In this document: positions 35,842 to 44,940 of the stretch, in pieces
Position numbering within the stretch: position 1 is the stretch's first letter
Layout: each line of letters begins with the position of its first letter
NCBI RefSeq assembly: GCF_000521865.1
Contig: NZ_JAME01000025.1
Span: 1 to 64,000 of the forward strand
Length of the DNA: 64,000 nucleotides
DNA from: Roseivivax isoporae LMG 25204
GTDB taxonomy: Bacteria; Pseudomonadota; Alphaproteobacteria; Rhodobacterales; Rhodobacteraceae
Direction of reading: 5' to 3'
Translations under genes and position numbers: made by a program
Notes under the pieces: generated by a model
Seen by the model: the letters and a program-made list of their open reading frames with translations, nothing else
The model's database searches: none
What the model was told of the DNA's origin: nothing

Positions 35842-36518
35842 CAGGCCTCCTTCAGCATCGTCTCGGCGCGCGCGATGCCGTCCGGGTGGCCCACATCCGC
35901 CCAGCGCCCGGGATGCTCGGTGCCGTAGAGGCGCCCGTCGCGGGCGATCGCGTCCCAGACGCGGTTGAGCGAAAAGGCGCGGTCGGGGATCGCGGCGAGC
36001 CGGTCGGTCGCGAGGATCTGCACCCCGGTATAGACCTGCGGGCCGCCGCGGGTGAGGCGGCCGTCGGGTCCGAGGGTGAAGTCGCCCGGGCCCTGGCGCC
36101 CCGTGGCGCGGTGCTCGGGCACGGTCAGGAGCAGCGCCTCCATCCGCGCGGGGTCCCAGGCGGCGGCGAGGGTCTCGAACGGGTTCGGTCCGGTCCAGAC
36201 CGCGTCGGTGTTCGAGGTGAAGACGGGCGCGGGGCCGAGATGCGGCAGCGCGTGCCGCAGGCCCCCGCCGGTGTCGAGGATCTCGGGCGTCTCGACCGAC
36301 ACGGTCACGTCGCGGCCGGCGAGGTGCGCGACGATCTGCGGGGCGCGGTAATGCGCGTTCACCACCACGCGCGCGGGCGCCACGGCGCGCACGAGGTCGA
36401 GCGTGCGGTCGAGCAGCGTGCGGCCGGCGACCTCGATCAGCGGCTTCGGGCGGTCGGCGGTCAGCGCGCCCATACGCGTGCCGAACCCGGCGGCAAAGAG
36501 CATCACGGCGTCGGGCAT
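35841..36518 (-). CDS. murU: N-acetylmuramate alpha-1-phosphate uridylyltransferase
   Basis: The 225-residue sugar nucleotidyltransferase opens with [36 protein letters not shown], the NTP-binding G-x-G-T-R-M...PKP signature. VFTSNTDAVW takes the place of the usual metal Asp segment. MurU makes UDP-MurNAc in the cell wall recycling route that bypasses de novo, fosfomycin-sensitive synthesis. The identity is supported by direct adjacency to amgK, whose end it overlaps by 16 bases. Confidence 0.85.
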   Translation of the reverse strand: MPDAVMLFAAGFGTRMGALTADRPKPLIEVAGRTLLDRTLDLVRAVAPARVVVNAHYRAPQIVAHLAGRDVTVSVETPEILDTGGGLRHALPHLGPAPVFTSNTDAVWTGPNPFETLAAAWDPARMEALLLTVPEHRATGRQGPGDFTLGPDGRLTRGGPQVYTGVQILATDRLAAIPDRAFSLNRVWDAIARDGRLYGTEHPGRWADVGHPDGIARAETMLKEA

Positions 36519-37492
36519 GGCGTCCTCATGGCGGCCAGCATCGCGGGTGTCGGGCGGGGCAGGACGGGACGCAGCCGGCGCGCCACCGCGGCCAGCGCCG
36601 GATGGTCGAGCGCGCGGTCGAGATGCGCCCAGACCCGCGGCACGAGGTCGATGTAATGCGGCTTGCCCGCCTGCGCGGCGAGACGGGCGAAAACGCCGAG
36701 GATGCGCAGGTTCCGCTGCGCCCCGAGCACGGCGAGCCGCGGACGGAGTTCGGCGGCGCTGCGCCCGGAACGTTCGAGATAGCGGGTGCGGGCGATCTCG
36801 GCGGCGGCTGGAGACACGTCGCGGCGGGCATCCTCGACGAGCGAGACGAGGTCGTAGCCCGGGGGGCCGCGCATGGCGTCCTGGAAATCGAGCAGGCCAG
36901 CGCGCGCGACGCCCGTGCGGTCGGGCAGCCAGAGAAGGTTCTCGGCGTGGTAGTCGCGCAGGATCATCACCGACATCTCTGGGGCGTGGGTGGCGAGCGC
37001 ATCCTCGAACGCCGTCCGGACATCCGCGGCAAGGCCCGCGTCACGGGGGCCGCCGGCGCGCGGCAGGTACCAGTCGAAGGCCATGCCGGTGAGCGCGGCA
37101 AGCTCGGCCGGGCCGGCGGGCGGCAGGTCGGCGGGAGGCGCGTGGCGCTCGACGACGCCCAGCACGTCGACGGCGACGGCGTAGAGCGCGGGTTCGCGCG
37201 CGGGCTCGGACGCGGCGAGGCGGGCGAAGAGCGCGTCGCCCAGGTCCTCGGCCAGGAGCAGGCCGGCCGCGGCGTCGCAGGCGAGGATCGCGGGCGCGCT
37301 CAACCCCCAGCCCGACAGGAGCCGCGCGAGACGGGCGAAGCGGTCGACGTCGCCGCCCGGGTCCTGCATCAGGATCGCTGTGTCGCCTCCGCGCTCGAGG
37401 CGCGTGTAGCGACGGGAGGAGGCGTCGCCCGCCAGCGGCGCCGGGACCGCCCCGCCCCATCCGGCGCGGTCGAGAAAGTCCGCGACGCTCAT
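36503..37492 (-). CDS. amgK: N-acetylmuramate / N-acetylglucosamine anomeric kinase
   Basis: The 329-residue APH-fold kinase phosphorylates the anomeric carbon of MurNAc and GlcNAc. It shows [12 protein letters not shown] at the N-terminus, [29 protein letters not shown] (catalytic loop) and [28 protein letters not shown]. The LxDFQDA...GYDLxSLLxDAR pattern is diagnostic for the AmgK group. It overlaps tsaE at the start and murU at the end, so the pair should be made in balance. Confidence 0.88.
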   Translation of the reverse strand: MSVADFLDRAGWGGAVPAPLAGDASSRRYTRLERGGDTAILMQDPGGDVDRFARLARLLSGWGLSAPAILACDAAAGLLLAEDLGDALFARLAASEPAREPALYAVAVDVLGVVERHAPPADLPPAGPAELAALTGMAFDWYLPRAGGPRDAGLAADVRTAFEDALATHAPEMSVMILRDYHAENLLWLPDRTGVARAGLLDFQDAMRGPPGYDLVSLVEDARRDVSPAAAEIARTRYLERSGRSAAELRPRLAVLGAQRNLRILGVFARLAAQAGKPHYIDLVPRVWAHLDRALDHPALAAVARRLRPVLPRPTPAMLAAMRTPCPTP

Positions 37493-37962
37493 GCCCCGAG
37501 GTCCTCGAGCCGGTCGGTCCAGCGGGGCGCGGTCCAGGTCAGGTCGGCGGTGCGGGCATCGGGGGTCGGTCCGGGGCCGAGCGCGAGCGTCAGCGCGTCG
37601 GCCGGGGCGTCCGCTCCCAGCCGGTCGGGCCATTCGACGAGGCAGATCGCGGTCTCGAACGCCTCGTCGAGGCCGAGTTCGGCCACTTCGGACGCATCGC
37701 CCAGCCGGTAGAGGTCGGCATGCCAGATCTCGGCCCCGTCCGTGTCGTAGACCTGCACCAGCGTGAAGGTCGGGGACGGCACGTCCTCGGCCCGGCCGAG
37801 GCGGGCGCGGATCAGGGCGCGGGCGAAATGCGTCTTGCCGGCGCCAAGCCCGCCCTCGAGCAGCACGGTGTCGCCGGGGCCGAGGCGCGGCGCGAGCCGG
37901 GCGGCGAGCGCGTCCGTCGCGGCGGCGTCGGACAGGGACAGGCGGAGGGTACGGGCGGTCAT
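37489..37962 (-). CDS. tsaE: tRNA t6A37 threonylcarbamoyltransferase complex ATPase TsaE
   Basis: The 157-residue P-loop protein of the YjeE/TsaE family has Walker [17 protein letters not shown], the family segment [20 protein letters not shown] and CLVEWPDR. TsaE energises the TsaBD complex that installs t6A on ANN-decoding tRNAs. The start [10 protein letters not shown] was chosen over an upstream ATG at 37998 that would add an arginine-rich leader. It overlaps amgK by four bases (ATGA). Confidence 0.94.
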   Translation of the reverse strand: MTARTLRLSLSDAAATDALAARLAPRLGPGDTVLLEGGLGAGKTHFARALIRARLGRAEDVPSPTFTLVQVYDTDGAEIWHADLYRLGDASEVAELGLDEAFETAICLVEWPDRLGADAPADALTLALGPGPTPDARTADLTWTAPRWTDRLEDLGA

Positions 37963-38004
37963 CGCCCGCGACCTTACAAGCGCGGCGCCGGGCCGCAAGC
38001 CGGT

Positions 38005-39507
38005 TCAGGCGCGACGGACGCCCCGTTCCTGCCGCTGCACGCCCTGCCAGTCCGGCACGAAGCGCACGAGCGTCGCGCCGGCATGGATCGGCTCGATCCG
38101 GCAATGCACCGGCGTGCCGTCGGCGAGCGCCACGTCGGCATCCCAGCCCGCCCGTTCGCCGAAGCCCGTGACGTAGTCGCGCAGTTCGCCCCAGACCGGG
38201 GTCGGGCGGCACATGTGCTGCCAGTGGCGCGTGGCGTCGACGATGGTGGCATCGGCCACCAGCGCCTCGGGATCGGTGTCCCAGAGCCGCCGGTAGCCCG
38301 CGTTGCAGAGCGCGAGCGCGCCCGTCGCGGTGAACACCGCGACCGCGTCGTCGAAGGCGTCGATCACCGACTGGCCGAGCTCGAGCTCGTTGCGGAAGCG
38401 GCGGCTGAGCGTCACCTCGTCCGAGATGTCCTCGAGCAGGAAGGCCACCGCGCCGTCGGGATGCGGCCGGCCGGTGAGCCGGTAGGTGAGCCCGTTCGAC
38501 AGCGGCCAGGTCTCGGAATAGCGGTCGTCGCGGGCGGCGGCGACGAGGCGCGAGAGATCCGCGCGCCAGGTGCCGTAATCGCGCGGTTCGGGCATCACGC
38601 GCTTTTCCCGCAGGAGGTCGAAGAAGGTCATGAGGTTCGGCCGGGTCGACAGGCGTTCCGGCGGCAGGCCCGTCAGGTCCACGAGCGCGGGATTGAAGAG
38701 CACGAGCCGCTGGTTGCGGTCGAAGATGGCGAGCCCCGTCGGCAGGTAGGAGAAGGTCTTGGACAGCGTCTGGACGAAGTTGCGCTGCGCCGCCTCGGCC
38801 CGCACCACCGCGTCGATGCCGATGGCGTAGTGGCGCGCCCCCTCGCCGTTGCGGCGGCTCACGACCTCGAACCAGCGGTCACCCGCGGCACCGGCGGGCG
38901 CCTCGGCGCGGTGGCTTTCGCTGTCGCTGCCGGGGGTGAGGTCGACGGGGAGCGGTGCGGCATCGCCGGCGGCGCGGGCCAGCGCCTGGTAGCGGGCATT
39001 GGCGTAGGTCACGCGCCCCGCGGCATCGGTCTCCCAGACCGGACAGGGCGCGTCGGCGAGAAGGCCCGCCAGCCGGTCGACCGCGCGGGTCCGCAGCGCC
39101 AGGGCGACGCGCAGCGCGGCCTCGGCGCCCGGACCGGCGAGGGAAACGCGCAGGCTCGGCCCCGCGCAGGCGAGGACGAGGTCGGGCAGGTCCGCATCGG
39201 CCGCCGCGTGGCGTCCGGGCGCGGCGTCGCCGGCGGCGGGCAGCGAGGGATAGAGCGTGCGCAGGCGGCCCGCGACGGCCTCCCACCCGATGTCGGTGCC
39301 GTCGGGACGGGGCGGCGGAAAGAGGCAGTCGATCAGGGTCTCGCCCGCTTCGCAGGCATCGAACATCCGGCCGCCGCGCAACAGGTAGAGCGGCGCCTCT
39401 GTGCCACCGTCCCCGGACAGCGCCGTCCCGTCGCGCCGGAGCCACGCCGCCAGGGTGCCGAGTCCCAAGGCGGCCGCCACGCCGCCCAGGCTGTATCCAG
39501 GTCCCAT
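38005..39507 (-). CDS. divL: PAS-only sensor protein, probable DivL homologue lacking kinase domains
   Basis: The 500-residue protein has a short N-terminal hydrophobic segment (about 5-22), a divergent sensor region, then three PAS-type domains: about 140-245 (PVWETDAAGRVTYANARY), 248-365 (GLAIFDRNQRLVLFNPALVDLTG, ending AFLLEDISDEVTLSRR) and 370-490 (VIDAFDDAVAVFTATGALALCNAGYRRLWDT). No HisKA or HATPase domain follows. Rhodobacter capsulatus DivL, which controls CtrA phosphorylation and gene transfer agent output, is described as a PAS protein. The position upstream of tsaE and the CtrA box upstream support the name, which remains an inference. Confidence 0.62.
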   Translation of the reverse strand: MGPGYSLGGVAAALGLGTLAAWLRRDGTALSGDGGTEAPLYLLRGGRMFDACEAGETLIDCLFPPPRPDGTDIGWEAVAGRLRTLYPSLPAAGDAAPGRHAAADADLPDLVLACAGPSLRVSLAGPGAEAALRVALALRTRAVDRLAGLLADAPCPVWETDAAGRVTYANARYQALARAAGDAAPLPVDLTPGSDSESHRAEAPAGAAGDRWFEVVSRRNGEGARHYAIGIDAVVRAEAAQRNFVQTLSKTFSYLPTGLAIFDRNQRLVLFNPALVDLTGLPPERLSTRPNLMTFFDLLREKRVMPEPRDYGTWRADLSRLVAAARDDRYSETWPLSNGLTYRLTGRPHPDGAVAFLLEDISDEVTLSRRFRNELELGQSVIDAFDDAVAVFTATGALALCNAGYRRLWDTDPEALVADATIVDATRHWQHMCRPTPVWGELRDYVTGFGERAGWDADVALADGTPVHCRIEPIHAGATLVRFVPDWQGVQRQERGVRRA

Positions 39508-39586
39508 AAACCCCGTCCCTCTGTCGGGCGCGCCGTCCCCTCGGCGCGCACCGCAATCACGTACTCAGGGTATGCGGCAGCATCCG

Positions 39587-39601
39587 TTAACGAGCCGTTA
39601 A
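39587..39601. promoter_or_regulatory. Perfect CtrA box upstream of the divL-like gene
   Basis: TTAA, seven bases (CGAGCCG), TTAA: an exact CtrA consensus, 79 bases upstream of the PAS gene start on the minus strand, in the 126-base gap after regB. If the downstream genes form one transcript, CtrA could influence everything down to trxA. Binding is inferred. Confidence 0.62.
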
Positions 39602-39633
39602 TCGGCGCGCGCGCCCGGCGGCGGCCGGGGCGT

Positions 39634-41031
39634 TCAGGCCACGATGGGCCGGTTCTGGCCGATCGCCGGCCGCGGCGCGTCGGGATCGAGCGCGATCTTG
39701 GCGCGCGGCCAGACCACGTCGACGATGGCACCGCGCCGTTCGCCCTGCGCGTGGGCGGGCAGGAACGGATCGGTGCCGTTGGCGAAGCTCAGCGTCGCGC
39801 CGGTGCGTTCGAGCAGCGTCTTGGCGATGAAGAGCCCGAGGCCCATGCCCTCGTATTCCGGCCGCGCGCGGCGGTCGCCGTCGCTGCGCCGGCGGCGCAC
39901 GAACGGGTCGCCGATGCGGCCGATGAGGTGCGGCGGAAAGCCTCGCCCGTCGTCGACGATGCGCACCGAGATGTGGCTGTCGCTCCATTCCGCCTCGATC
40001 CAGACGGTCGTGCGCGAGAAGTCGACGGCGTTCTGCACGAGGTTGCGCAGTCCGTGGATGATCTCGGGGCGGCGCAGGATCTGCGGCTGCGCGATGCCGG
40101 CGCCCTCGGCCGGCAGCGCCTCGATCACGATGTCCTTGCCGCGCAGGGCATGCGGCTCGGCGGCCTCGCGGATGACCTCGACCAATGGGGCCTGACGCAT
40201 GTGCAGGTCGTCCTTTCCCGCCCGCCCCATGGAGCGCAGGATATCGCGGCAGCGGTCGGCCTGTTCGCGGATGAGCCGCGCGTCGTCCTGCAGGTCGGGG
40301 CGGTCGGCGAGTTCCTCCATCAATTCGGCCGAGGTGAGCTTGATGGTGGCGAGCGGCGTCCCGAGCTCGTGCGCGGCCGCGGCGACGACGCCGCCCAGGT
40401 CGTTGAGTTTCTGCGCGCGGGCGAGCGCCATCTGGGTCGCGCTGAGCGCGTCCGACATCATCTGCATCTCGAGCGTCAGCCGCCGCGCGTAGAGCGAGAT
40501 GAAGACGAGCGCGATGGTGATGGCCGTCCACTGGCCGAAGACGAACAGGTCGGGGATGCGCAGCACCTGCCCGTCCTCGGTCACGAGCGGCAGGTGGAAG
40601 AAGACGAGCAGCGTGACGAGGCAGAAGGCGATCGTGTTCAGGATCACCGTCGAGCGCAGCGTGAGCACCGCCGCCGACACCGTGACGGGCGCCAGCACGA
40701 GCAGCGAGAACGGGTTGTGCAGCCCGCCCGTCAGGAACAGCAGGAAGCAGAGCTGGAGCACGTCGAACGTGACCATCATCAGGTTCTCGGGCTCGGACAG
40801 GCGCTTGTTCTCGGGAAAGACGAAGATCGCCACGAGGTTGCCCGCGACCGAGATGCCGACCGCGAGGAAGCAGAGCCCGGTCTCGATCTGCAGGTCGTAG
40901 AGACGCGTCGCCACGAAGATCGCCGCGAGCTGGCCGCAGAGCGCGAACCACCGCAGCAGGATCATGGTGCGGAGCCTGATCCAGTTGCTGCGCCGGCGCT
41001 CGCCCAAGGGCGCGAGTTCGCTCTCGGACAT
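39634..41031 (-). CDS. regB: Redox-responsive sensor histidine kinase RegB/PrrB
   Basis: The 465-residue inner membrane kinase of the global redox system controls photosynthesis, respiration, CO2 and N2 fixation genes in Rhodobacter relatives. Six hydrophobic segments lie in residues 20-185, with the quinone-sensing loop GGLHNPF at about 102-108. The phospho-acceptor is His221 in AAAHELGTPLATI. The redox-active Cys261 (ADRCRDILRSM) lies exactly 40 residues later, as in R. capsulatus (225/265). HATPase boxes follow. The start at 41031 has AGAGG at 6 bases. Confidence 0.96.
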   Translation of the reverse strand: MSESELAPLGERRRSNWIRLRTMILLRWFALCGQLAAIFVATRLYDLQIETGLCFLAVGISVAGNLVAIFVFPENKRLSEPENLMMVTFDVLQLCFLLFLTGGLHNPFSLLVLAPVTVSAAVLTLRSTVILNTIAFCLVTLLVFFHLPLVTEDGQVLRIPDLFVFGQWTAITIALVFISLYARRLTLEMQMMSDALSATQMALARAQKLNDLGGVVAAAAHELGTPLATIKLTSAELMEELADRPDLQDDARLIREQADRCRDILRSMGRAGKDDLHMRQAPLVEVIREAAEPHALRGKDIVIEALPAEGAGIAQPQILRRPEIIHGLRNLVQNAVDFSRTTVWIEAEWSDSHISVRIVDDGRGFPPHLIGRIGDPFVRRRRSDGDRRARPEYEGMGLGLFIAKTLLERTGATLSFANGTDPFLPAHAQGERRGAIVDVVWPRAKIALDPDAPRPAIGQNRPIVA

Positions 41032-41111
41032 GTGCGCCTCTGTCGCTTTGCCGCCCATCGCCGAATTGATAGGTCTCGCGTCCAGCGGAATCAACGACGG
41101 AGAGCAGGCAC

Positions 41112-41741
41112 ATGGCGGACCGGCGGATGCTGGCGGCGCTCGTTTCGGGCGCGGCGATCGTGGGGCTCAGCGCGGGACTGTTCTTCTGGTCGCAGATGCG
41201 CGGGGACGCCGACGTCTTCGCGGCGTGCGCGCAGGGGCAGGTCGCGGGCGGCATGGGCGCCATCGGCGGGGATTTCACGCTGGTCTCGGACGCGGGCGAG
41301 ACGCTCAGCTCGGCCGAGGCGCTGGCGCGGCCCTCGCTCGTCTATTTCGGCTACACGTTCTGTCCCGACGTCTGCCCGCTCGACACCGTGCGGAACGCCG
41401 ACGCGGCGGACCTGCTGGCCGAGGACGGGCACGACGTGCAGCCGGTCTTCGTGACCGTCGACCCGGCCCGGGACACACCCGAGGTCATGGCGGAGTTCAC
41501 CGACGCGATCGGCGGCGACACGCTGGGGCTGACGGGGTCGGCCGAACAGGTGAAGGCGGCCGCCGACGCCTACCGGGTCTACTTCCGCGTGCCCGACAGC
41601 GACGAGGAGTACTACCTCGTGGACCACACGACGTTCACCTACCTCGTGCTGCCCGGGCACGGCACGGTGACCTACTTCCGGCGCGAGACCCCGGCCGAGG
41701 AGATGGCCGAACGGGTCGAATGCTTCCTGAACGCTGCGTGA
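41112..41741 (+). CDS. senC: SenC/PrrC (SCO1 family) copper chaperone
   Basis: The 209-residue protein is anchored by one N-terminal helix (about 6-26) with a periplasmic thioredoxin-like domain. The copper site CPDVCP and the downstream His in VDHTTFTYL are present. SCO proteins deliver copper to cytochrome c oxidase. It diverges from regB (80-base shared promoter region) and precedes regA, the standard Rhodobacter arrangement. Confidence 0.95.
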   Translation: MADRRMLAALVSGAAIVGLSAGLFFWSQMRGDADVFAACAQGQVAGGMGAIGGDFTLVSDAGETLSSAEALARPSLVYFGYTFCPDVCPLDTVRNADAADLLAEDGHDVQPVFVTVDPARDTPEVMAEFTDAIGGDTLGLTGSAEQVKAAADAYRVYFRVPDSDEEYYLVDHTTFTYLVLPGHGTVTYFRRETPAEEMAERVECFLNAA

Positions 41742-41823
41742 GATCGGGGCGCTACGTGATTGACCCCGGCCCGCGCGGAGCTAAGACTTTGCTGACGCGA
41801 TGAGACTTTCCGGAGTGATGCAC

Positions 41824-42378
41824 GTGGCCGAGGACATGCCGCCCGACCTTGGCGAGGACCGCACCCTTCTGCTGGTGGACGACGACGAGTCGTTCCTGCG
41901 CCGCCTCGAGAAGGCGATGGCGAAGCGCGGCTTCTCGGTCGAGACGGCGGGATCGGTCGCCGGCGGCACCGCGATCGCCACGGCGCGCCCGCCGGCCTAC
42001 GCGGTGGTCGACCTGCGGCTCGAGGACGGCAACGGGCTCGACGTGGTCGAGACGCTGCGCGAGAAGCGGCCCGATTGCCGCGTCGTGGTGCTGACGGGCT
42101 ACGGCGCGATCGCGACGGCGGTCGCCGCGGTGAAGATCGGCGCGACCGACTACCTGTCGAAGCCCGCGGACGCCACCGACATCGTGAACGCGCTCCTGTC
42201 GCGGCAGGAGGAGATGCCGCCGCCCCCGGAGAACCCGATGAGCGCCGACCGCGTGCGGTGGGAACACATCCAGCGGGTCTACGAGCTGTGCGACCGCAAC
42301 GTGTCTGAGACCGCGCGAAGGCTCAACATGCACCGCCGGACGCTGCAGCGCATCCTGGCCAAGCGGTCGCCCCGCTGA
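41824..42378 (+). CDS. regA: Redox response regulator RegA/PrrA
   Basis: The 184-residue regulator has a receiver domain with acidic pocket LLLVDDDE, phospho-acceptor Asp63 in AVVDLRLEDGNG and Lys in DYLSKPAD, then the four-proline linker PPPPENP and a FIS-type helix-turn-helix (NVSETARRLNMHRRTLQRILAKRSPR). I place the start at the GTG of 41824. A GGAG lies 8 bases upstream, the protein then opens with MAED like R. sphaeroides PrrA, and Asp falls at residue 63 as in the literature. An ATG at 41818 sits too close to that ribosome site. Confidence 0.96.
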   Translation: MAEDMPPDLGEDRTLLLVDDDESFLRRLEKAMAKRGFSVETAGSVAGGTAIATARPPAYAVVDLRLEDGNGLDVVETLREKRPDCRVVVLTGYGAIATAVAAVKIGATDYLSKPADATDIVNALLSRQEEMPPPPENPMSADRVRWEHIQRVYELCDRNVSETARRLNMHRRTLQRILAKRSPR

Positions 42379-42513
42379 TCGTCGTTCCGCACGCGCTCGA
42401 TCACGATTTCCGATAGGGCCTTTCTTTTCCCGATCCTTTCGCTCAAGTATTCGGCGAGGACATCCGCGGCGACGTTCCCGAGTCGCGGAGGCGGAGGAAA
42501 GGAAGACCGGCAC

Positions 42514-42786
42514 ATGATTGTCTGTCACTGCATGTCGATCAGCGACCGCGACATCCGCGCCGCGGTCGACTGGATGCGCGCCGCCGATCCCCACACGATC
42601 GTCACGCCCGGCAAGGTCTACCGCGCGCTCGGAAAGAAGGCCGATTGCGGCGGCTGCCTTCCGGTCTTCATGGACACCCTGAAATCGTGCGATAGTTTCG
42701 AAGTGCCAGCCAACCTGCGCGGCCTGCGCCGCGCGGTCGAGCCAGACACGCGAAACAAGGGAATACGACATGAAGGGCGACGATAA
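42514..42786 (+). CDS. bfd: Bacterioferritin-associated ferredoxin
   Basis: The 90-residue [2Fe-2S] protein has cluster cysteines at 4 and 6 (CHC) and 45 and 48 (CGGC), as expected of the BFD fold. Bfd docks on bacterioferritin and reduces the stored iron for release. A GGAGGAAAGGA stretch precedes the ATG. The frame overlaps bfr by 17 bases. The C-terminal tail is about 25 residues longer than E. coli Bfd. Confidence 0.92.
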   Translation: MIVCHCMSISDRDIRAAVDWMRAADPHTIVTPGKVYRALGKKADCGGCLPVFMDTLKSCDSFEVPANLRGLRRAVEPDTRNKGIRHEGRR

Positions 42787-43255
42787 GGTCATCGATTACC
42801 TCAACCGCGGGCTCCGCAGCGAGCTGACCGCGGTCAACCAGTACTGGCTGCACTACCGCCTGCAGGAGGACTGGGGCTACGGCAAGATCGCCGCTAAGAG
42901 CCGCGCGGAATCGATCGAGGAGATGCACCACGCCGACCGCTTCATCGAGCGGATCATCTTTCTCGAGGGCCATCCGAACCTTCAGAAGCTCGATTCGCTG
43001 CGCATCGGCGAGACGCTGAAGGAGACGCTCGAATCCGATCTCGCCGCCGAGCACGACGCCCGCAATCTCTACATCGAGGCGCGCGACCATTGCGAGAAGG
43101 TGGGCGACTACGTGTCGAAGAACCTCTTCGAGGAGCTGATCGCGGACGAGGAAGGCCATATCGACTACCTCGAGACGCAGCTCGACCTCTTCGCGAAGCT
43201 GGGCGAGGAGCGGTACGCGCTCCTGCAGGCGACGCCGGCGAACGAGACCGAGTGA
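42770..43255 (+). CDS. bfr: Bacterioferritin
   Basis: The 161-residue ferritin subunit forms the 24-mer iron store. The haem ligand Met52 (EEMHHADRF) and di-iron ligands Glu18, Glu51, His54, plus the later Glu (AAEHDAR) and Glu/His ([11 protein letters not shown]), are all present. It overlaps bfd, its release partner, and is followed by a strong terminator. Confidence 0.97.
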   Translation: MKGDDKVIDYLNRGLRSELTAVNQYWLHYRLQEDWGYGKIAAKSRAESIEEMHHADRFIERIIFLEGHPNLQKLDSLRIGETLKETLESDLAAEHDARNLYIEARDHCEKVGDYVSKNLFEELIADEEGHIDYLETQLDLFAKLGEERYALLQATPANETE

Positions 43256-43267
43256 ACGACACGCGCC

Positions 43268-43297
43268 GGCGCCCCGCTGGGGGCGCCCGCGCCTTTT
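43268..43297 (+). terminator. Terminator after bfr
   Basis: GGCGCCCC/GGGGCGCC form an 8-bp stem with a 4-base loop (43268-43287), followed by CGCGCCTTTTCC, starting 12 bases after the bfr stop. Confidence 0.7.
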
Positions 43298-43380
43298 CCG
43301 GCCACGTCTTTTCCGATTGAAATACTCGGGAATACGTGGAAGATCCCGGCACATCCTCCGCCCCTGACCGGAGCCCGAGC

Positions 43381-44940
43381 GTGCCGACCCGTTCCGCCCT
43401 GCTGTCCCTGACCCTCTGCCTTACCGCCGTCGCCGGCGCCGGTGCCACGGAGGCGCCGGACCTCCTCGCGGCGCCGCATCTCGACGTGGTGCCGCGCACG
43501 GCGGAGGAACGCGCGCGGATCGCGGACGTCGTGGCCGCGCCGACCCGGTTCGACGCGCCCGAGCGGTTCGAGGAGAACCCGGCGGGCGCCGCGACGGTGC
43601 GCGCCCGCACGAATGCCGACGCGTTCTCGCAATCCTCCGCGAACATGCCGTTCGAGCGCGAACTCGACTTCAAGGTGGGCAACGGCCTCTTCAAGAAGCT
43701 CTGGGTCTCCGCGCCGTCCTCGACGCTTGCCTCGGACGGGCTCGGCCCGCTCTACAACGCGCGGTCCTGCCAGCGCTGCCACATCAAGGACGGCCGCGGC
43801 GTGATGCCGGACGGCGAGGGCCCCGGGGGCAGCGGCCTCCTGATGCGGCTGTCGGTGCCGGGGAACGCCGGCGCGCCTTCCTCGGAAATCGAGCGGTTCC
43901 TCGCGGGCCGCGAGGGGACGCCGGCGCGCACCGATCCCCATCCGGTCTATGGCGGGCAGCTGCAGGATTTCGCGGTGGCGGGACAGAGGGCCGAGGGGCA
44001 GGTCCGCGTGACCTGGCAGGAGATGCCCGTGGCCTTGTCCGGTGGCGAGAGCGCGAGCCTGCGCGCGCCCTCCGTCGAGATCGCGGAGCCGAGCTACGGC
44101 CCGCCGGGCGACGACGTCATGACCAGCCTGCGGCTCGCGCCGCCGATGATCGGGCTCGGCCTGCTCGAGGCGATCCCGGCCGAGGACATCCTCGCGCGAG
44201 CCGATCCGGAGGATGCGGACGGCGACGGCATCTCGGGGCGCGCGCAGGTGGTGTGGTCGGTCGAGCACGATCGCCCGATGCTGGGCCGCTTCGGCTGGAA
44301 GGCGGGCGCGGCCACGGTGCGCGAGCAGGCGGCAGCGGCCTTCGCGGGGGATCTCGGGATCTCGTCGCCGCTGTTCCCGGCGGGCGCGGGCGACTGCACT
44401 GACGGCCAGCCCGCCTGCCTGTCCGCCCCGCACGGCGACGGCGACGCGCGCGGCACCGAGGTGGATGCCGAGGGGCTCGACCTGGTGACGTTCTATTCCC
44501 GGAACCTCGGCGTGCCGGCGCGGCGCGACGTGGACGACGCGCAGGTCCTGCGCGGCAAGCGCATGTTCCACGAAAGCGGCTGCGCGTCCTGCCACCGGCC
44601 GAAATTCGTGACCGCGCGCCTCGACGGCCAGCCCGAGCAGAGTTTCCAGCTGATCTGGCCGATGACGGACCTGCTGCTGCACGACATGGGCGAGGGGCTG
44701 GCCGACCGGAGGCCCGAGGGGCGCGCGACCGGGCGCGAATGGCGCACGCCGCCGCTCTGGGGGATCGGGCTGACCCGGACGGTGACCGGGCAGGAGCGCT
44801 ACCTGCATGACGGGCGGGCGCGGTCGCTTCTCGAGGCCATCCTGTGGCACGGCGGCGAGGCGGAGGCGGCGAAGACCCGCGTGACCGAGATGCCGCCCGC
44901 CGACCGCGCCGCCCTGATCCGCTACCTGGAGAGCCTCTGA
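43381..44940 (+). CDS. Di-haem oxidoreductase / putative peroxidase (DUF1111)
   Basis: The 519-residue exported c-type cytochrome has two haem-binding motifs, CQRCH (about 130-134) and CASCH (about 401-405). I start it at GTG 43381: GGAG at 7-base spacing and an immediate signal peptide (RSALLSLTLCLTAVAGAGATEA). A GTG 45 bases upstream would put 15 polar residues ahead of the signal. Members sit beside imelysins in bacterial iron-uptake clusters and may change the redox state of iron in the periplasm; the reaction is unproven. The stop overlaps the imelysin ATG. Confidence 0.9.
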   Translation: MPTRSALLSLTLCLTAVAGAGATEAPDLLAAPHLDVVPRTAEERARIADVVAAPTRFDAPERFEENPAGAATVRARTNADAFSQSSANMPFERELDFKVGNGLFKKLWVSAPSSTLASDGLGPLYNARSCQRCHIKDGRGVMPDGEGPGGSGLLMRLSVPGNAGAPSSEIERFLAGREGTPARTDPHPVYGGQLQDFAVAGQRAEGQVRVTWQEMPVALSGGESASLRAPSVEIAEPSYGPPGDDVMTSLRLAPPMIGLGLLEAIPAEDILARADPEDADGDGISGRAQVVWSVEHDRPMLGRFGWKAGAATVREQAAAAFAGDLGISSPLFPAGAGDCTDGQPACLSAPHGDGDARGTEVDAEGLDLVTFYSRNLGVPARRDVDDAQVLRGKRMFHESGCASCHRPKFVTARLDGQPEQSFQLIWPMTDLLLHDMGEGLADRRPEGRATGREWRTPPLWGIGLTRTVTGQERYLHDGRARSLLEAILWHGGEAEAAKTRVTEMPPADRAALIRYLESL

